Part shown: positions 1 through 9,344 of the stretch, piece by piece
Numbering within the stretch: the stretch's first letter is position 1
How the letters are laid out: each line of letters opens with the position of its first letter
Assembly: GCF_900092655.1 (NCBI RefSeq)
Contig: NZ_FLUY01000604.1
Span: 1 to 36,805 of the forward strand
DNA: 36,805 nucleotides
Direction: 5' to 3'
Source: Candidatus Thiosymbion oneisti
GTDB lineage: Bacteria; Pseudomonadota; Gammaproteobacteria; Chromatiales; Chromatiaceae
Program-made: the position numbers and the translations under genes
Notes under the pieces: generated by a model
Seen by the model: the letters and a program-made list of their open reading frames with translations, nothing else
What the model was told of the DNA's origin: nothing
Databases searched by the model: none

Positions 1-60
1 ACTCCGCGGCGCGGAGCTTCTGCGTTCCCACGCGGCGCGTGGGAACGAGAGAAAATCTGT
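1..60. repeat. Dispersed palindromic repeat, family B
   Basis: Two adjacent palindromes are visible: CTCCGCGGCGCGGAG and a hairpin with arms CGTTCCCACG and CGTGGGAACG. The same pair, in the opposite order and orientation, occurs at 8984-9040 and 9345-9400, and a shorter relative lies at 36716-36745. The spread and symmetry suggest a REP-like or miniature mobile repeat. No gene is seen in this stretch. Confidence 0.7.
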
Positions 61-99
61 TAATTGAGAACGCCCCCCTAGGACTATGGGGGAGAACTT

Positions 100-1098
100 A
101 TGATCATTCACTTTAAGAAAGAAATTGGATCGGAAAAGGCGAATCAGTATGGAGAGCAACTCGCAGCATTCATTATTGAGAAGGATGATAAGTTTGTTGC
201 TGTAACCTCCTCCAATGTTAAAGAGATCGATTCTTCATTAGCCGCTGATTCATTGGAGAGCTTTGTTTTCGAGAACGATTTGCAATTGTCTGCAAGAAGT
301 TATATGAACCATACTCGAGAAGTACGGATTGGTAACATAACTATTGGAGGCAAAACGAATAACACCTTGGTAATTGCAGGTCCGTGTTCCGTAGAATCTG
401 AAGAGCAGATCCGGCAATCTTCGGCTTTCTTGAAAGAGTTGAACTTAACGACCTTACGAGGAGGATGTTATAAGCCGCGAACTTCTCCTTACAGCTTTCA
501 AGGGTTGGGACTGGAAGGTTTGAAGTTGCTCAAAAAGATGAAAGACGAATATGGGTTGAACATCATCACTGAAGTAAGAGATGCAACTCATGTACATGAA
601 GTGATCGAATATTCGGATGTTATTCAAATTGGTGCAAAAGCCATGTACGACCAGGGGATCTTGAGAGCTTGTGCCAAAACTCAGAAACCAGTATTGATCA
701 AAAGAGGATTTGGTACAACATTGCAAGAATTTGCACAATGCGCAGAGTTTGTATTGTCAGGAGGAAATGATAATGTCATTTTATGTGAAAGAGGGATAAG
801 AACCTTTGAAACGAAAACGAGATTTACCCTTGATCTGTGTGGCGTGGCATTCTTAAAACGATACACCAATCTTCCACTTGTATTGGATCCTTCCCATGCT
901 ATGGGACATGCGTACGGTGTCCCTGATCTTACCAGAGCCTGTGTAGCTATGGGAATTGATGGACTCTTGATAGAGGTGCATCCGAATCCTAAAGTTGCAA
1001 AGTCAGACGCTACACAACAGCTCGATCGCCAGGAGTTTAAGGAGCTGCTTTCAACTTTATCGCCAATAGCCGCTTCTGTAGGAAGAAAAATAGTATAG
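100..1098 (+). CDS. aroF: 3-deoxy-7-phosphoheptulonate synthase (DAHP synthase, type I-beta)
   Basis: The enzyme condenses phosphoenolpyruvate with erythrose 4-phosphate, the first step of the cytoplasmic shikimate pathway. The 332-residue length and a ferredoxin-like N-terminal region (about 1-75) match the Thermotoga-type enzyme, in which that region mediates feedback control. Family motifs seen are IAGPCSVE (C96, metal ligand), KPRTSPYSFQG (125-135), KRGF (about 201), CERGIRTFE (from 229), DPSHAMGH (from 263) and EVHP (292). All conserved segments are present, so it should be active. The ATG at 100 has GGGGGAG just upstream. That G-run could pair with the C-run at 73-78, leaving the ribosome site in a short hairpin. 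Base composition is clearly AT-richer than the next gene and no other aro gene is near, which suggests transfer or a role in a specialised aromatic pathway. Confidence 0.93.
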   Translation: MIIHFKKEIGSEKANQYGEQLAAFIIEKDDKFVAVTSSNVKEIDSSLAADSLESFVFENDLQLSARSYMNHTREVRIGNITIGGKTNNTLVIAGPCSVESEEQIRQSSAFLKELNLTTLRGGCYKPRTSPYSFQGLGLEGLKLLKKMKDEYGLNIITEVRDATHVHEVIEYSDVIQIGAKAMYDQGILRACAKTQKPVLIKRGFGTTLQEFAQCAEFVLSGGNDNVILCERGIRTFETKTRFTLDLCGVAFLKRYTNLPLVLDPSHAMGHAYGVPDLTRACVAMGIDGLLIEVHPNPKVAKSDATQQLDRQEFKELLSTLSPIAASVGRKIV

Positions 1099-1100
1099 AA

Positions 1101-1190
1101 CCCGTAGGTCGGGTCAGGCCAGGGATGGCCGCCACCCGACGGAGGTGGCTAACATACGGCGGATGGCGCAAGCTTATCCGCCCTACGCGG
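1101..1190. repeat. Dispersed repeat, family C
   Basis: This segment starts right after the aroF stop. It begins CCCGTAGGTCGGGTCAGG and ends with the inverted pair GGCGGATGGCGCAAGC / CTTATCCGCC. The same sequence is found reversed at about 6087-6283, and related copies begin near 33192 and 33488. It can fold and may act as a terminator for aroF. The rest of the gap up to 1351 holds no recognisable gene. Confidence 0.6.
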
Positions 1191-1351
1191 GCCAAGACAA
1201 CCGGGGAAGAGGGTCACTCGCTCCCCATCGTGTGATGGACCCCACGACACCGATCACCCGGTCGAGGACATCGTGGCAGCTCATTTGCTCCACAACTCGT
1301 TGTTTTAGATTGCAATGATGTGGGGATACCTCAGCAACAGCTCCTAACGCC

Positions 1352-2752
1352 ATGCTCCCCATCCTCACCCTGGTGGGCCGGCCCAATGTGGGCAAATCGA
1401 CCCTGTTCAACCGCCTGACCAGGACCCGAGACGCCTTGGTGGCCGATTATGCCGGACTGACCCGAGACCGCCGCTACGGCATCGGTCGCATCGGCCCCCA
1501 TCCCTATATCGTGGTCGACACCGGGGGCTTGAGCGGGGAATCCACGGGCGTGGCCGGCTCGGTAGAGCAACAGATCGCCCACGCCCTGGCGGAGGCGGAT
1601 CACCTGCTGTTCCTGGTAGACGCCCGCGACGGTTGCACTGGCACCGATCTGGAGCTCGCGGGACGTCTCCGCCGCATGGGTAAAGCCATCACCCTGGTGG
1701 TCAACAAGACCGACCACGGAGACCCGGCCCTAGCCACGGCGGAATTCCACCCCATGGGCCTGGGCGAGCCGTTCGCCATCTCCGCGACCCAGGGCCGCGG
1801 TGTGAGGATGCTCATGGAGCGGGTATGGGAGGGGCTTCCCAAGACCCGGCCGGATGCAACCACCCCGACGCCCGAGAACGGCGGCACCCGAATTGCCGTC
1901 GTGGGCCGGCCCAATGTGGGCAAATCCACCCTAGTCAACCGATTGCTGGGCGAGGAACGGCTGGTGACCTGCGATGCCCCAGGTACCACCCGCGACAGTA
2001 TCGAGATCCCCTTCGAGCATCAAGGCAAAGCCTACACCCTGATCGACACCGCCGGGGTACGACGGCGCGCCAAGGTCCGAGAAACGGTAGAGAAATTCAG
2101 CGTCGTCAAGACCCTCCGGGCCATCGCGCAATGCAACCTGGTTATCCTGGTCCTCGACGCCCGGCAGGGCATCGGCGAGCAGGATGCAACGCTCGCCACC
2201 CACATCCTGGACAGCGGCCGTGCCCTGGTGGTGGCGGTCAACAAGTGGGATGGGCTCAGCGACGAAGAACGCGCTCGGGTACGCGACGCCCTCGACCGGA
2301 CCCTGGGGTTCCTGGATTTTGCCGCAGTCCATTACATCTCCGCCCGGCACGGCAGCGGCGTCGGTCGGTTGCCGGAGGCGACGGACCGGGCCATCGCAAA
2401 CGCCACCCGCGACCTGGGCACCCCCGAGCTGACCCGCATCCTGGAAGAAGCGGTGCAGGGGCATCCACCACCGCCCGTACGCGGGCGTCGCATCAAGCTG
2501 CGCTACGCCCATCAGGGGGGACGCAACCCCCCCATCATCGTCATCCACGGCAACCAGACGGCGGCGGTACCCCACGCCTACCGGCGCTACCTCATCAATT
2601 GCTTTCGCCGTCGACTCGACCTCAGCGGAACCCCCCTGCGACTCGAATTCCGCACCGCAACCAACCCCTACGCGGGACGTCGCAACCGCCTCACCCCCGC
2701 CCAGCAACGTAAGCGCGCCCGTCTCAAGCGGTATGTAGGCCGTAGGGGATGA
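1352..2752 (+). CDS. der: Ribosome-assembly GTPase Der (EngA)
   Basis: Der is an essential GTPase with two tandem G domains that acts in maturation of the 50S ribosomal subunit. The 466-residue product has two P-loops of identical sequence, GRPNVGKST (near residues 9 and 180). Each G domain also shows DTGG or DTAG, and NKTD or NKWD. A C-terminal KH-like domain contains [12 protein letters not shown] and IVIHGN, followed by a basic tail. The length and order match the family. The ATG at 1352 places the first P-loop at the expected distance from the N-terminus. The neighbours are unrelated to translation, whereas in many gammaproteobacteria der lies with bamB and hisS. The stop codon is followed immediately by a perfect inverted repeat that could act as terminator. 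Confidence 0.97.
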   Translation: MLPILTLVGRPNVGKSTLFNRLTRTRDALVADYAGLTRDRRYGIGRIGPHPYIVVDTGGLSGESTGVAGSVEQQIAHALAEADHLLFLVDARDGCTGTDLELAGRLRRMGKAITLVVNKTDHGDPALATAEFHPMGLGEPFAISATQGRGVRMLMERVWEGLPKTRPDATTPTPENGGTRIAVVGRPNVGKSTLVNRLLGEERLVTCDAPGTTRDSIEIPFEHQGKAYTLIDTAGVRRRAKVRETVEKFSVVKTLRAIAQCNLVILVLDARQGIGEQDATLATHILDSGRALVVAVNKWDGLSDEERARVRDALDRTLGFLDFAAVHYISARHGSGVGRLPEATDRAIANATRDLGTPELTRILEEAVQGHPPPPVRGRRIKLRYAHQGGRNPPIIVIHGNQTAAVPHAYRRYLINCFRRRLDLSGTPLRLEFRTATNPYAGRRNRLTPAQQRKRARLKRYVGRRG

Positions 2753-2869
2753 ATCCCCCGCCCTTGGAGGGTGTCGCAAAAGCCCCTCTCCCGCCGGGAG
2801 AGGAGTTGGGGAGAGGGGGTCAAAGGGCGAGATCGGTGCCTTTTGCGACACCCTCCAAGGGCGGGGGAT
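2753..2869. repeat. Family A dispersed inverted repeat directly after der
   Basis: A perfect 30-base inverted repeat is seen, with left arm 2753-2782 and right arm 2840-2869. The arms contain GGAGGGTGTCGCAAAAG and its complement, and enclose a core with CCCTCTCCCGCCGGGAGAGG. The left arm begins at the base after the der stop. Related copies lie at 8895-8965, 14231-14358, 19436-19545, 29783-29815 and 36655-36705. It resembles a MITE or REP-type element and could end der transcription, although there is no T-run. Confidence 0.8.
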
Positions 2870-2934
2870 CAATCGGATGGGAGTCTTTTTATATAACTGT
2901 CATGTTCCAGATAATGGTATCTGAATACAGGCGC

Positions 2935-5802
2935 TCATCCGGAGCCGATTTTCTTCTGGCCCGTTCGGAGTATCTCCTTGACTATCTCTAGGGCCTGCTC
3001 CGTGACGATCTTCGGCGGATGACCGAAATCCACCGACGTGGGACTGAATACGTCGGCAAACTGGGACAGATCCATATCCTTACTCATGGCCTCGATGCGT
3101 GACAGGTTGGCCAGCGCCACCAGGGCATCCGCACGGGCGTTGTAGAAACCTCCAAGGCGGACATTGTAACGGTAGGAGTTCACCAGGATTTGGGCGAGGA
3201 AGAAGGCGATGACCAGGATGGCGAAACGGATGGCATTGGTGGAAAGGTGAAAGTAGAGATCCCCTTTCTTGGCCTTCGCTTCTTCGATCTTGGTGTCCCT
3301 CAGGGTCTCGATTTCCTGATTCAGGGTCTTCTTTCTCTGCGAATTGGCAGATAGCCGCTGCGTAATCTCCTTGAGCGGTCGGATGAGCCTCGGTTGTCCG
3401 ACGACTTCGGGGGCAGCGTCGTTCTCCAGATACGCGACGATTTCATCGACTTTCGTCAGCGCCTCCAACTCGGCGAGTGCTTCTGGATAGACGCTGCTCT
3501 GAAGCAGGGTCCCCTTGTCACCGGCAATCCAGCCGGTGGTCCCGTCGTCCGAAAGTCCCACGGCATAGAGATGTTTGTCCGTTCCGGTTTCTACCAGCGT
3601 CCAGGTCTGACCGCCGTCGAGGGTCCGTACCAGAAGGCCGTCAAGTCCGACGATCCAGCCCGTTTTGAGATCCTCATCGAAGTGGACCGCGGTCAACGTT
3701 GCCTTAATACCGCTCTTCTGAGATTCCCACGTGTCACCGCCGTCCTTAGTGTGCAGGACCCGTCCCTCCTCGCCGACGACCCATGCGGTTTGACCATCGG
3801 CGGCGAGATGAAGACCCTTCAGATCCACGTTTGTTCCGTGTTTGAGTTCTTTCCAGTTCTGACCGCCGTCCTCGGTTCTCAAAATGACGCCCTTCTCGCC
3901 GATCACCAATCCGCTGCTCCCGTTGTCGGCCATCCGGATATCCGTAAGATCTTGCTTTACACCGGTCTCGGCCAGCGCCCAACTCCCCCCACCGTCATCG
4001 GACACGATCAGGGTCCCATTCGCGCCCACTGCCCAAATGCGCCGGCCTTCGGCATCCATATCGACTGCAAACAGAGTCGCATCGGTGAGCGACGGCGGGG
4101 CATCGGGCAAAGAGAAAGACACGTCAGCAGGATTCCAGCTCTGTCCGCCGTCGGATGTGTAGTCGATCGTCTTGTCTGACGGACGCCAGACAATGCCGCT
4201 AAGGCCGTCTTGTGCAAAGGCCATATAATTCCACCGGACGCCTTTATCGTGGACGGTTGTCCAGATCTGGCCGCCGTCAGTGGTTCGCAACAGGGTGCCT
4301 TTGTCCCCGATAATCCAGCCACGTTGTTCGTCTTGGCTGAATTGGATTCGATAGAGCCAAGCATCGGTATCTGTGGGTAGCGGCTGCCAGGTCTGGCCGC
4401 CGTCAGTGGTTCGCAACAGGGTGCCTTTGGTCCCGATAATCCAGCCATGTTGTTCGTCTTGGCTGAATTGGATTCGATAGAGCCTAGCATCGGTACCTGT
4501 GGGCAGCGGTTGCCAGGTCTGGCCGCCGTCAGTGGTTCGCAACAGGGTGCCTTTGGCCCCGACAATCCAGCCACGTTGTTCGTCTTGGCTGAACCAGATC
4601 TGATAGAGTAAAGCTTCAGTTTCTGTCGGCAACGGCTGCCAGGTCTGGCCGCCGTCAGTGGTTCGCAACAGGGTGCCTTTGTCTCCGACGACCCAGGCGC
4701 TTCGACCGTCCTTACCGAAGTGGACCGAGTAGAGAGAAGCATCAGATCCGGTATCCATGCGCTGCCAGGTTGCGCCGCTGTCATTGCTTCCTAGAAGGAC
4801 GCTTTTTTCTAGTACGCGTTTTCCTGGTATGGTCCACCCAGAGATCATTCCCCGCCGACCGTCCGGGCTGAATTTGATCCTGTAAAGGTCCGTGTCGGTA
4901 CCTGTATCTTGCTGCTGCCAGATCTGGCCGCCGTCGGTAGTTATCAACAGCGTACCATTCGACCCGACAATCCAGCCGCGCTGGCCTTCGGGATCGAAAT
5001 GGAGATCGGTTAAAAGAGCACCAGTTGCCGTAGGGACACGCTGGAAGCGCTTACCCGGATCCTTGCTCGACAGCAGGCCCTTGTCTGCCAGGACCCAGAA
5101 ACGCCCGCCACTCCAGATCGGAGATTTACGGAAGTTGATACGGAATGCAGGGTCGGCACCATGGGTTTGGGTCCAGGCGCCGCCCCTGGCTCGCCTGACA
5201 AGGACCGTGCCCAAACGCCCCACGGCTGCGGCAACGACGCCTTGCCGGCCTTTCCCATGGGCCACGTCATTGAGCGCCAGGTCCGTGGTCCCATACGGGG
5301 AGTCCCAGTCCTCCGGCATCCACCGGGAGGTGTCTTGCTCCCAGCGTAGGATGGTGCCGTCGCGTCCAACCAGCCAACCTTCCGCACCATTCGGGGAAAT
5401 GGTCAGTGCATTGAAGCGAACTCGGGGCTCGACATTCCGGACCGTCCAGGCAGCACCGCGTCCCCGGAGCCTGTCTCGGAATTTTTCGACCTCGGAGTCG
5501 GCTTCTTTCCGGAGCGAACCCGAGTCCTCGTCGAGCGCCTTGATCTCTTTCTGCTTCGTCTCGATATATTGCGCGCGCGCCTCCCTCGCTTGGCTCAGGT
5601 CGTAGCTGACGAGCTTGGGGGCCGAGATGACACCGTAAACCGCGGCCCCGAGCACGCCGAAGATCAGCACTAAGAAGCCAATCGAAAGAATTTGCAGGGT
5701 TCGCGCACGCTTGTTCAGCCGCTCGACGAGATAGCGGATCCGATTGGGGAGATCCTTGGCGACTGTCCCCGAAAGAAGGGATTGTGCTGCGTCGACGGAC
5801 AC
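2935..5802 (-). CDS. Membrane-anchored YCF48-like beta-propeller repeat protein
   Basis: The 955-residue protein has a hydrophobic helix near residues 38-60 and a second near the C-terminus (about 870-890), each beside predicted coiled-coil-like charged segments. Between them are many repeats of the type GWIVG..GTLLRTTDGGQTW, the signature of YCF48/BNR-like propeller blades. YCF48 itself is a photosystem II assembly factor, but bacterial relatives occur without photosynthesis and mostly have no known job. The two membrane anchors would present a large periplasmic or extracellular propeller. Four blades are nearly identical at DNA level with a 126-base period (about 4263-4770), which indicates recent tandem duplication. 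The ATG at 5802 starts a basic N-terminus before the first helix. Function and partner are unknown. Confidence 0.85.
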   Translation of the reverse strand: MSVDAAQSLLSGTVAKDLPNRIRYLVERLNKRARTLQILSIGFLVLIFGVLGAAVYGVISAPKLVSYDLSQAREARAQYIETKQKEIKALDEDSGSLRKEADSEVEKFRDRLRGRGAAWTVRNVEPRVRFNALTISPNGAEGWLVGRDGTILRWEQDTSRWMPEDWDSPYGTTDLALNDVAHGKGRQGVVAAAVGRLGTVLVRRARGGAWTQTHGADPAFRINFRKSPIWSGGRFWVLADKGLLSSKDPGKRFQRVPTATGALLTDLHFDPEGQRGWIVGSNGTLLITTDGGQIWQQQDTGTDTDLYRIKFSPDGRRGMISGWTIPGKRVLEKSVLLGSNDSGATWQRMDTGSDASLYSVHFGKDGRSAWVVGDKGTLLRTTDGGQTWQPLPTETEALLYQIWFSQDEQRGWIVGAKGTLLRTTDGGQTWQPLPTGTDARLYRIQFSQDEQHGWIIGTKGTLLRTTDGGQTWQPLPTDTDAWLYRIQFSQDEQRGWIIGDKGTLLRTTDGGQIWTTVHDKGVRWNYMAFAQDGLSGIVWRPSDKTIDYTSDGGQSWNPADVSFSLPDAPPSLTDATLFAVDMDAEGRRIWAVGANGTLIVSDDGGGSWALAETGVKQDLTDIRMADNGSSGLVIGEKGVILRTEDGGQNWKELKHGTNVDLKGLHLAADGQTAWVVGEEGRVLHTKDGGDTWESQKSGIKATLTAVHFDEDLKTGWIVGLDGLLVRTLDGGQTWTLVETGTDKHLYAVGLSDDGTTGWIAGDKGTLLQSSVYPEALAELEALTKVDEIVAYLENDAAPEVVGQPRLIRPLKEITQRLSANSQRKKTLNQEIETLRDTKIEEAKAKKGDLYFHLSTNAIRFAILVIAFFLAQILVNSYRYNVRLGGFYNARADALVALANLSRIEAMSKDMDLSQFADVFSPTSVDFGHPPKIVTEQALEIVKEILRTGQKKIGSG
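4263..4770 (-). repeat. Four 126-bp near-identical tandem units inside the propeller gene
   Basis: The string GTCTGGCCGCCGTCAGTGG recurs at 126-base spacing near 4391, 4517 and 4643, with a slightly altered unit near 4265. Each unit encodes 42 residues, one propeller blade, so the reading frame is preserved if copies are lost or gained. Confidence 0.9.
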
Positions 5803-6485
5803 GATTTACCACCAGGAGAAGATCAGGCAAATCCGATTCTATGGACAATCGGGTCAACAGGATAATACAGGAACCCTTTGTTTTAGGTGCTGCTGACATC
5901 GAATGGGCATCCGGCAGGGGTGCCCCGACATAAGCTATCTCTGGCTCCCACGCTCCAGAGACTGGGAAAGAATTCGCCCGCGCATCCGCGCCCTGGGTTT
6001 CTGCGCATCGGAAGCGCAGAAATCGTGCCCAGGTGCTCGATCGGCGGCGTTTGGCCGCTCCTCGGGCTCCAGGACCAGGGTCGAGCCCGCGTAGGGCGGA
6101 TAAGCTTGCGCCATCCGCCGTATGCCAGTCCCATCTGTCGGGTGGCGGCCAGGCTCCCTCCTGCGTCGGGACGGGGCCTGGTCTGACCCGACCTACAGGC
6201 CGCCATCCGGCGGGTGACGGCGCGCCCACCGCCGCGGCAATTGCGGCGCTTGGTACACGCGCCTGACCCGCCCTACGGGCTCGGCAAAGGTTTCCGGCGC
6301 ACAAGATTTCTCCCTGCGGTCGAAATGACAACCAGCAAAATTAGATAGAATGATCCACTAGCCCCAAACGATCTTTGTCACATTACACGGCAAGCCCCTG
6401 AATTTATAAGGAACCTGTGAGCATGTTGAAATCAATAAAATCAATGAGTTAACCTGAATGTGATAGAATAGACCTGAGAAGCATC
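5803..6485. other. Gene-free stretch rich in dispersed repeats
   Basis: No convincing gene is seen. At about 5936-5957 lies the motif TCTCTGGCTCCCACGCTCC, which recurs at about 14646 and 28128. A reversed family C copy occupies about 6087-6283. The last 150 bases before the epimerase gene are AT-rich and probably hold its promoter, but no well-spaced -35/-10 pair stands out. Confidence 0.6.
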
Positions 6486-7499
6486 ATGAAGATCCTGGTA
6501 ACCGGCAGCGCCGGGTTCATCGGTTCCGCACTCTCGCTGCGACTCCTGGCACGCGGCGACGAAGTCATCGGAATCGATAGCCTCAATGACTACTACGACG
6601 TGAGGCTGAAGCAGGCCCGGCTCGCGCGCACCCTCGAATACGACCGCTACCGGGATCTACGCATCGACATCCACGACCGGGCCGCCGTCGCCCAAGCCTT
6701 CGCCCGGCATCAACCCCAAGGGGTCATCAACCTCGCCGCCCAGGCCGGGGTCCGTTACTCCATCGAAAACCCCATGGCCTACGTGGACACTAACCTGACC
6801 GGCTTTGCCAACATCCTGGAGGGCTGCCGCCACCAGGGGGTCGAGCACCTGGTGTACGCCTCGAGCAGCTCGGTCTATGGTGCCAATACCGACCTACCCT
6901 TTTCGGTCCATCACAACGTGGACCACCCGCTGAGCCTGTATGCCGCCAGCAAAAAGGCCAACGAGCTGATGGCCCACACCTACAGCCACCTGTACCGACT
7001 GCCCACCACCGGGCTGCGCTTCTTCACTGTCTATGGTCCCTGGGGCCGGCCGGACATGGCCTTGTTCAAGTTCACCCGCGCCATCCTTGCGGGCGAGCCG
7101 ATCTCGGTCTTCAACTATGGTAAGCACCGGCGGGATTTCACCTATATCGACGACATCGTGGAAGGCGTGATCCAGGTCTTAGACCGCATCCCGGAGCCCG
7201 ATCCCGCCTGGACCGGGGAACATCCGGATGCGGCCACCAGCTTGGCCCCCTACCGGCTCTACAACATCGGCAACCAGCAGCCGGTGGAGCTCATGGACTA
7301 CATCCAAGTGCTCGAACGCTGCCTCGGGATAACGGCGGAGAAAACGCTGTTGCCCCTGCAGCCGGGAGATGTACCCGATACCTACGCGGACGTCGCCGAG
7401 CTGGTCCGGGACACGGGCTATCGGCCCAACACACCGGTGGCGGTCGGCGTGTCCCGTTTTGTCGACTGGTATCGTGCGTATTACGGGGACGGGGAATAG
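6486..7499 (+). CDS. NAD-dependent nucleotide-sugar epimerase, UDP-glucuronate 4-epimerase type
   Basis: This cytoplasmic short-chain-dehydrogenase-type enzyme probably interconverts UDP-glucuronate and UDP-galacturonate for capsule, LPS or exopolysaccharide synthesis. The 337-residue protein opens with the NAD-binding motif GSAGFIG (7-13). It has [15 protein letters not shown] (from 82), which is typical of the CapI/LspL group, the serine cluster ASSSSVYG (125-132), and the catalytic pair Y152 and K156 in [19 protein letters not shown] is also typical of this group. The ATG at 6486 has GAGAAG about six bases upstream and puts the glycine motif at the usual place. No glycosyltransferase lies beside it, so the polymer it serves is unknown. 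UDP-glucose 4-epimerase activity is less likely. Confidence 0.88.
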   Translation: MKILVTGSAGFIGSALSLRLLARGDEVIGIDSLNDYYDVRLKQARLARTLEYDRYRDLRIDIHDRAAVAQAFARHQPQGVINLAAQAGVRYSIENPMAYVDTNLTGFANILEGCRHQGVEHLVYASSSSVYGANTDLPFSVHHNVDHPLSLYAASKKANELMAHTYSHLYRLPTTGLRFFTVYGPWGRPDMALFKFTRAILAGEPISVFNYGKHRRDFTYIDDIVEGVIQVLDRIPEPDPAWTGEHPDAATSLAPYRLYNIGNQQPVELMDYIQVLERCLGITAEKTLLPLQPGDVPDTYADVAELVRDTGYRPNTPVAVGVSRFVDWYRAYYGDGE

Positions 7500-7596
7500 A
7501 CCCGAGGGTCACGGCCGCGGGGGACCTTTGCGTCTTGGTGGTTCTAACGATTTCGCACTGCCGGCGCCCTGGCGCCATTCCCCGTTTCTCGCCCTG

Positions 7597-7848
7597 TTAG
7601 GCGCCCAGGATATAGGACAGGTCCAACTCGATGCCGTCGAACGGCGGAATACGCGCGCGGCTTTGTCCCGAGACCGTTGCGATAACCCGATAGCTGTCGC
7701 CTTCGATCCGGTGGGCGATCAGTACCCGGTCTTCGGGCCAAATCAGCCAGTAAAAAGGGACCCGGTGGCGCTGCAGCAGTAGGAACAGCTGCAAGGTATC
7801 CTTGCGCTCATGGCCGGGAGAGACGATCTCGCAGACCCAATCCGGCAC
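7597..7848 (-). pseudogene. Truncated Uma2-family (DUF820) gene, C-terminal remnant
   Basis: The readable frame encodes VPDWVCEIVSPGHERKDT, then YWLIWPEDRVL and a C-terminal IPPFDGIELDLSYILGA. These match the C-terminal half of Uma2 proteins, a PD-(D/E)XK nuclease-fold family of unclear function. Full proteins are about 180-200 residues, and here only about 83 follow the GTG at 7848. The frame stays open upstream for roughly two dozen codons but loses family resemblance, and the rest is replaced by the panB leader. It is convergent with panB upstream DNA and is probably a decayed relic. Confidence 0.75.
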
Positions 7849-7974
7849 TATTCTGCCGAATGCCGGCGATTGGAGGCTGGCGGCGACTCGACGCGGCGTT
7901 GCATATCGCTTCGTCGGTGGTTAGGCATTTTGTATATCATCTCTGCTGCCGACAGCAATTTGAGGAATCGAGCT

Positions 7975-8811
7975 ATGGGTGCTCCCGGTGCAAGCTACGG
8001 ACCGACTAGGGACGAGCGCAAGAAGGTCACGGCGATGGATATTCTATCCCGCAAGCGGGGTGAGAAGATCGTTTCGGTTACGGCCTACGACTACCCTACG
8101 GCGAAGCTGGTGGACAGCGCCGGTATCGATATCGTCCTGGTCGGCGATAGCCTTGGGATGGTGGTGCTGGGATACCCGGATACGACGCGGGTAACCATGG
8201 ACGACATGGTGCACCACACCGCCGCCGTTGCCCGGGCGCGGCCCAAGGCCCTGGTGGTGGCCGACCTGCCGTTCCTGGCCGCCGGCGTGTCTGTCCGGGA
8301 CACCATCGGTAATGCCGGACGCCTGGTCCGCGAGGCCGGCGCCGAGGCGGTGAAGCTCGAGGGTGGAGTGCGAATCCGTGAGGAGATCCGGGCCCTCGTG
8401 GACTGCCAGATCCCGGTCATGGGGCACGTGGGCCTGACGCCTCAGAGCATCCATGCTTTTGGCGGATTCAAGGTTCAGGGGCGAACCCAGGAGGCCGCTG
8501 AACGGGTGTTGCGGGACGCGATCGCGGTCCAGGAGGGTGGGGCCTTCGCGGTGGTCCTCGAAGGCATTCCGTCACGGCTCGGGGAACGCATTACCCGCGA
8601 GCTGGATATCCCCACGATTGGTATCGGCGCCGGGCCTGGCTGCGACGGTCAGGTGCTGGTCATCCACGACATACTCCGGCTCTTCTCCGACTTCACGCCC
8701 AAGTTCGCCAAGTTCTATGCGGACGTGGGGGGCGTGACCAGCACCGCCCTGATCAACTTCCGCGAAGAGGTGCGCGACGGTCGGTTTCCTGCCGCGGAGC
8801 ACTGTTACTGA
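7975..8811 (+). CDS. panB: 3-methyl-2-oxobutanoate hydroxymethyltransferase
   Basis: PanB adds a hydroxymethyl group from methylenetetrahydrofolate to 2-oxoisovalerate, giving ketopantoate for pantothenate and coenzyme A. Family motifs are clear: VTAYDYPTAKLVDSAG, VGDSLGMVVLGY, ADLPF, EGG, GHVGLTPQ, EGIP and IGIGAGPGCDGQVLV. I chose the ATG at 7975 because GAGGA lies eight bases upstream and because the resulting N-terminus (TRDERKKVTAMDILSRK) matches the longer PanB forms. The open frame extends further upstream without similarity. The product is 278 residues, a normal size. panC and panD are not in the window, so the usual pan operon is split or lies elsewhere. Confidence 0.95.
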   Translation: MGAPGASYGPTRDERKKVTAMDILSRKRGEKIVSVTAYDYPTAKLVDSAGIDIVLVGDSLGMVVLGYPDTTRVTMDDMVHHTAAVARARPKALVVADLPFLAAGVSVRDTIGNAGRLVREAGAEAVKLEGGVRIREEIRALVDCQIPVMGHVGLTPQSIHAFGGFKVQGRTQEAAERVLRDAIAVQEGGAFAVVLEGIPSRLGERITRELDIPTIGIGAGPGCDGQVLVIHDILRLFSDFTPKFAKFYADVGGVTSTALINFREEVRDGRFPAAEHCY

Positions 8812-8983
8812 GAAGGGGTAGCTTGGAAACTTGGTGGTGGTAAATTTTTAAGTGGTAGCGTGGGGGAGTTTAGCGACCGCTCCCGGTTTCTTTTTGGATC
8901 CCCTCTCCCCGGCCCCTTGGCTGCGCTCGGGGCAAGCGCTCTCCCGGCGGGAGGGTGTCGTAACAGATGACGCCCGACGCGGT

Positions 8984-9122
8984 TTTTCTCGTTCCCACGC
9001 GGCGCGTGGGAACGTGGAAGCTCCGCGCCGCGGAGCGCATCAGGCCGGTGTCCACCATTGCGTATACAGGGAATTAAACCCGCCGGCTGTCCGGCATTAT
9101 CTGGTGCGGCCCAGAAGGCGTC
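8984..9122. repeat. Family B compound repeat, copy 1
   Basis: About 139 bases begin TTTTCTCGTTCCCACGCG and continue through the palindromes GTTCCCACG/CGTGGGAAC and CTCCGCGCCGCGGAG. They then run through GTCCACCATTGCGTATACAG to GAAGGCGTC. The copy at 9345-9484 is nearly identical along its length and in the same orientation. Confidence 0.85.
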
Positions 9123-9344
9123 CGCTCTGACCGTTGCCGACAGCTGGTCATTGGCTCCGTAAGCCGTCTGAAAGACGGCGGTCCCAGCGTCCCCGCAACC
9201 GATGACATCTTGTCGGCCCCTGGGATCGCCGACATCTTGTCGGCTCTTCTGGTTACCGGGTAGATCCTGGATGCCGAGTTGCCGCTCCAACTGGTCATCA
9301 GTCAGGCATAGTTTTCTCGTTAACTGGTCATCAGTCATGCTTAG

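Noticed and set aside
1931-2872. 313-codon minus-strand open frame across der
   Set aside because: It covers the strongly conserved der gene and its trailing repeat, and no family is recognisable.
5267-6331. 354-codon frame upstream of the propeller gene
   Set aside because: It overlaps the propeller coding region in another frame and then runs through dispersed repeats.
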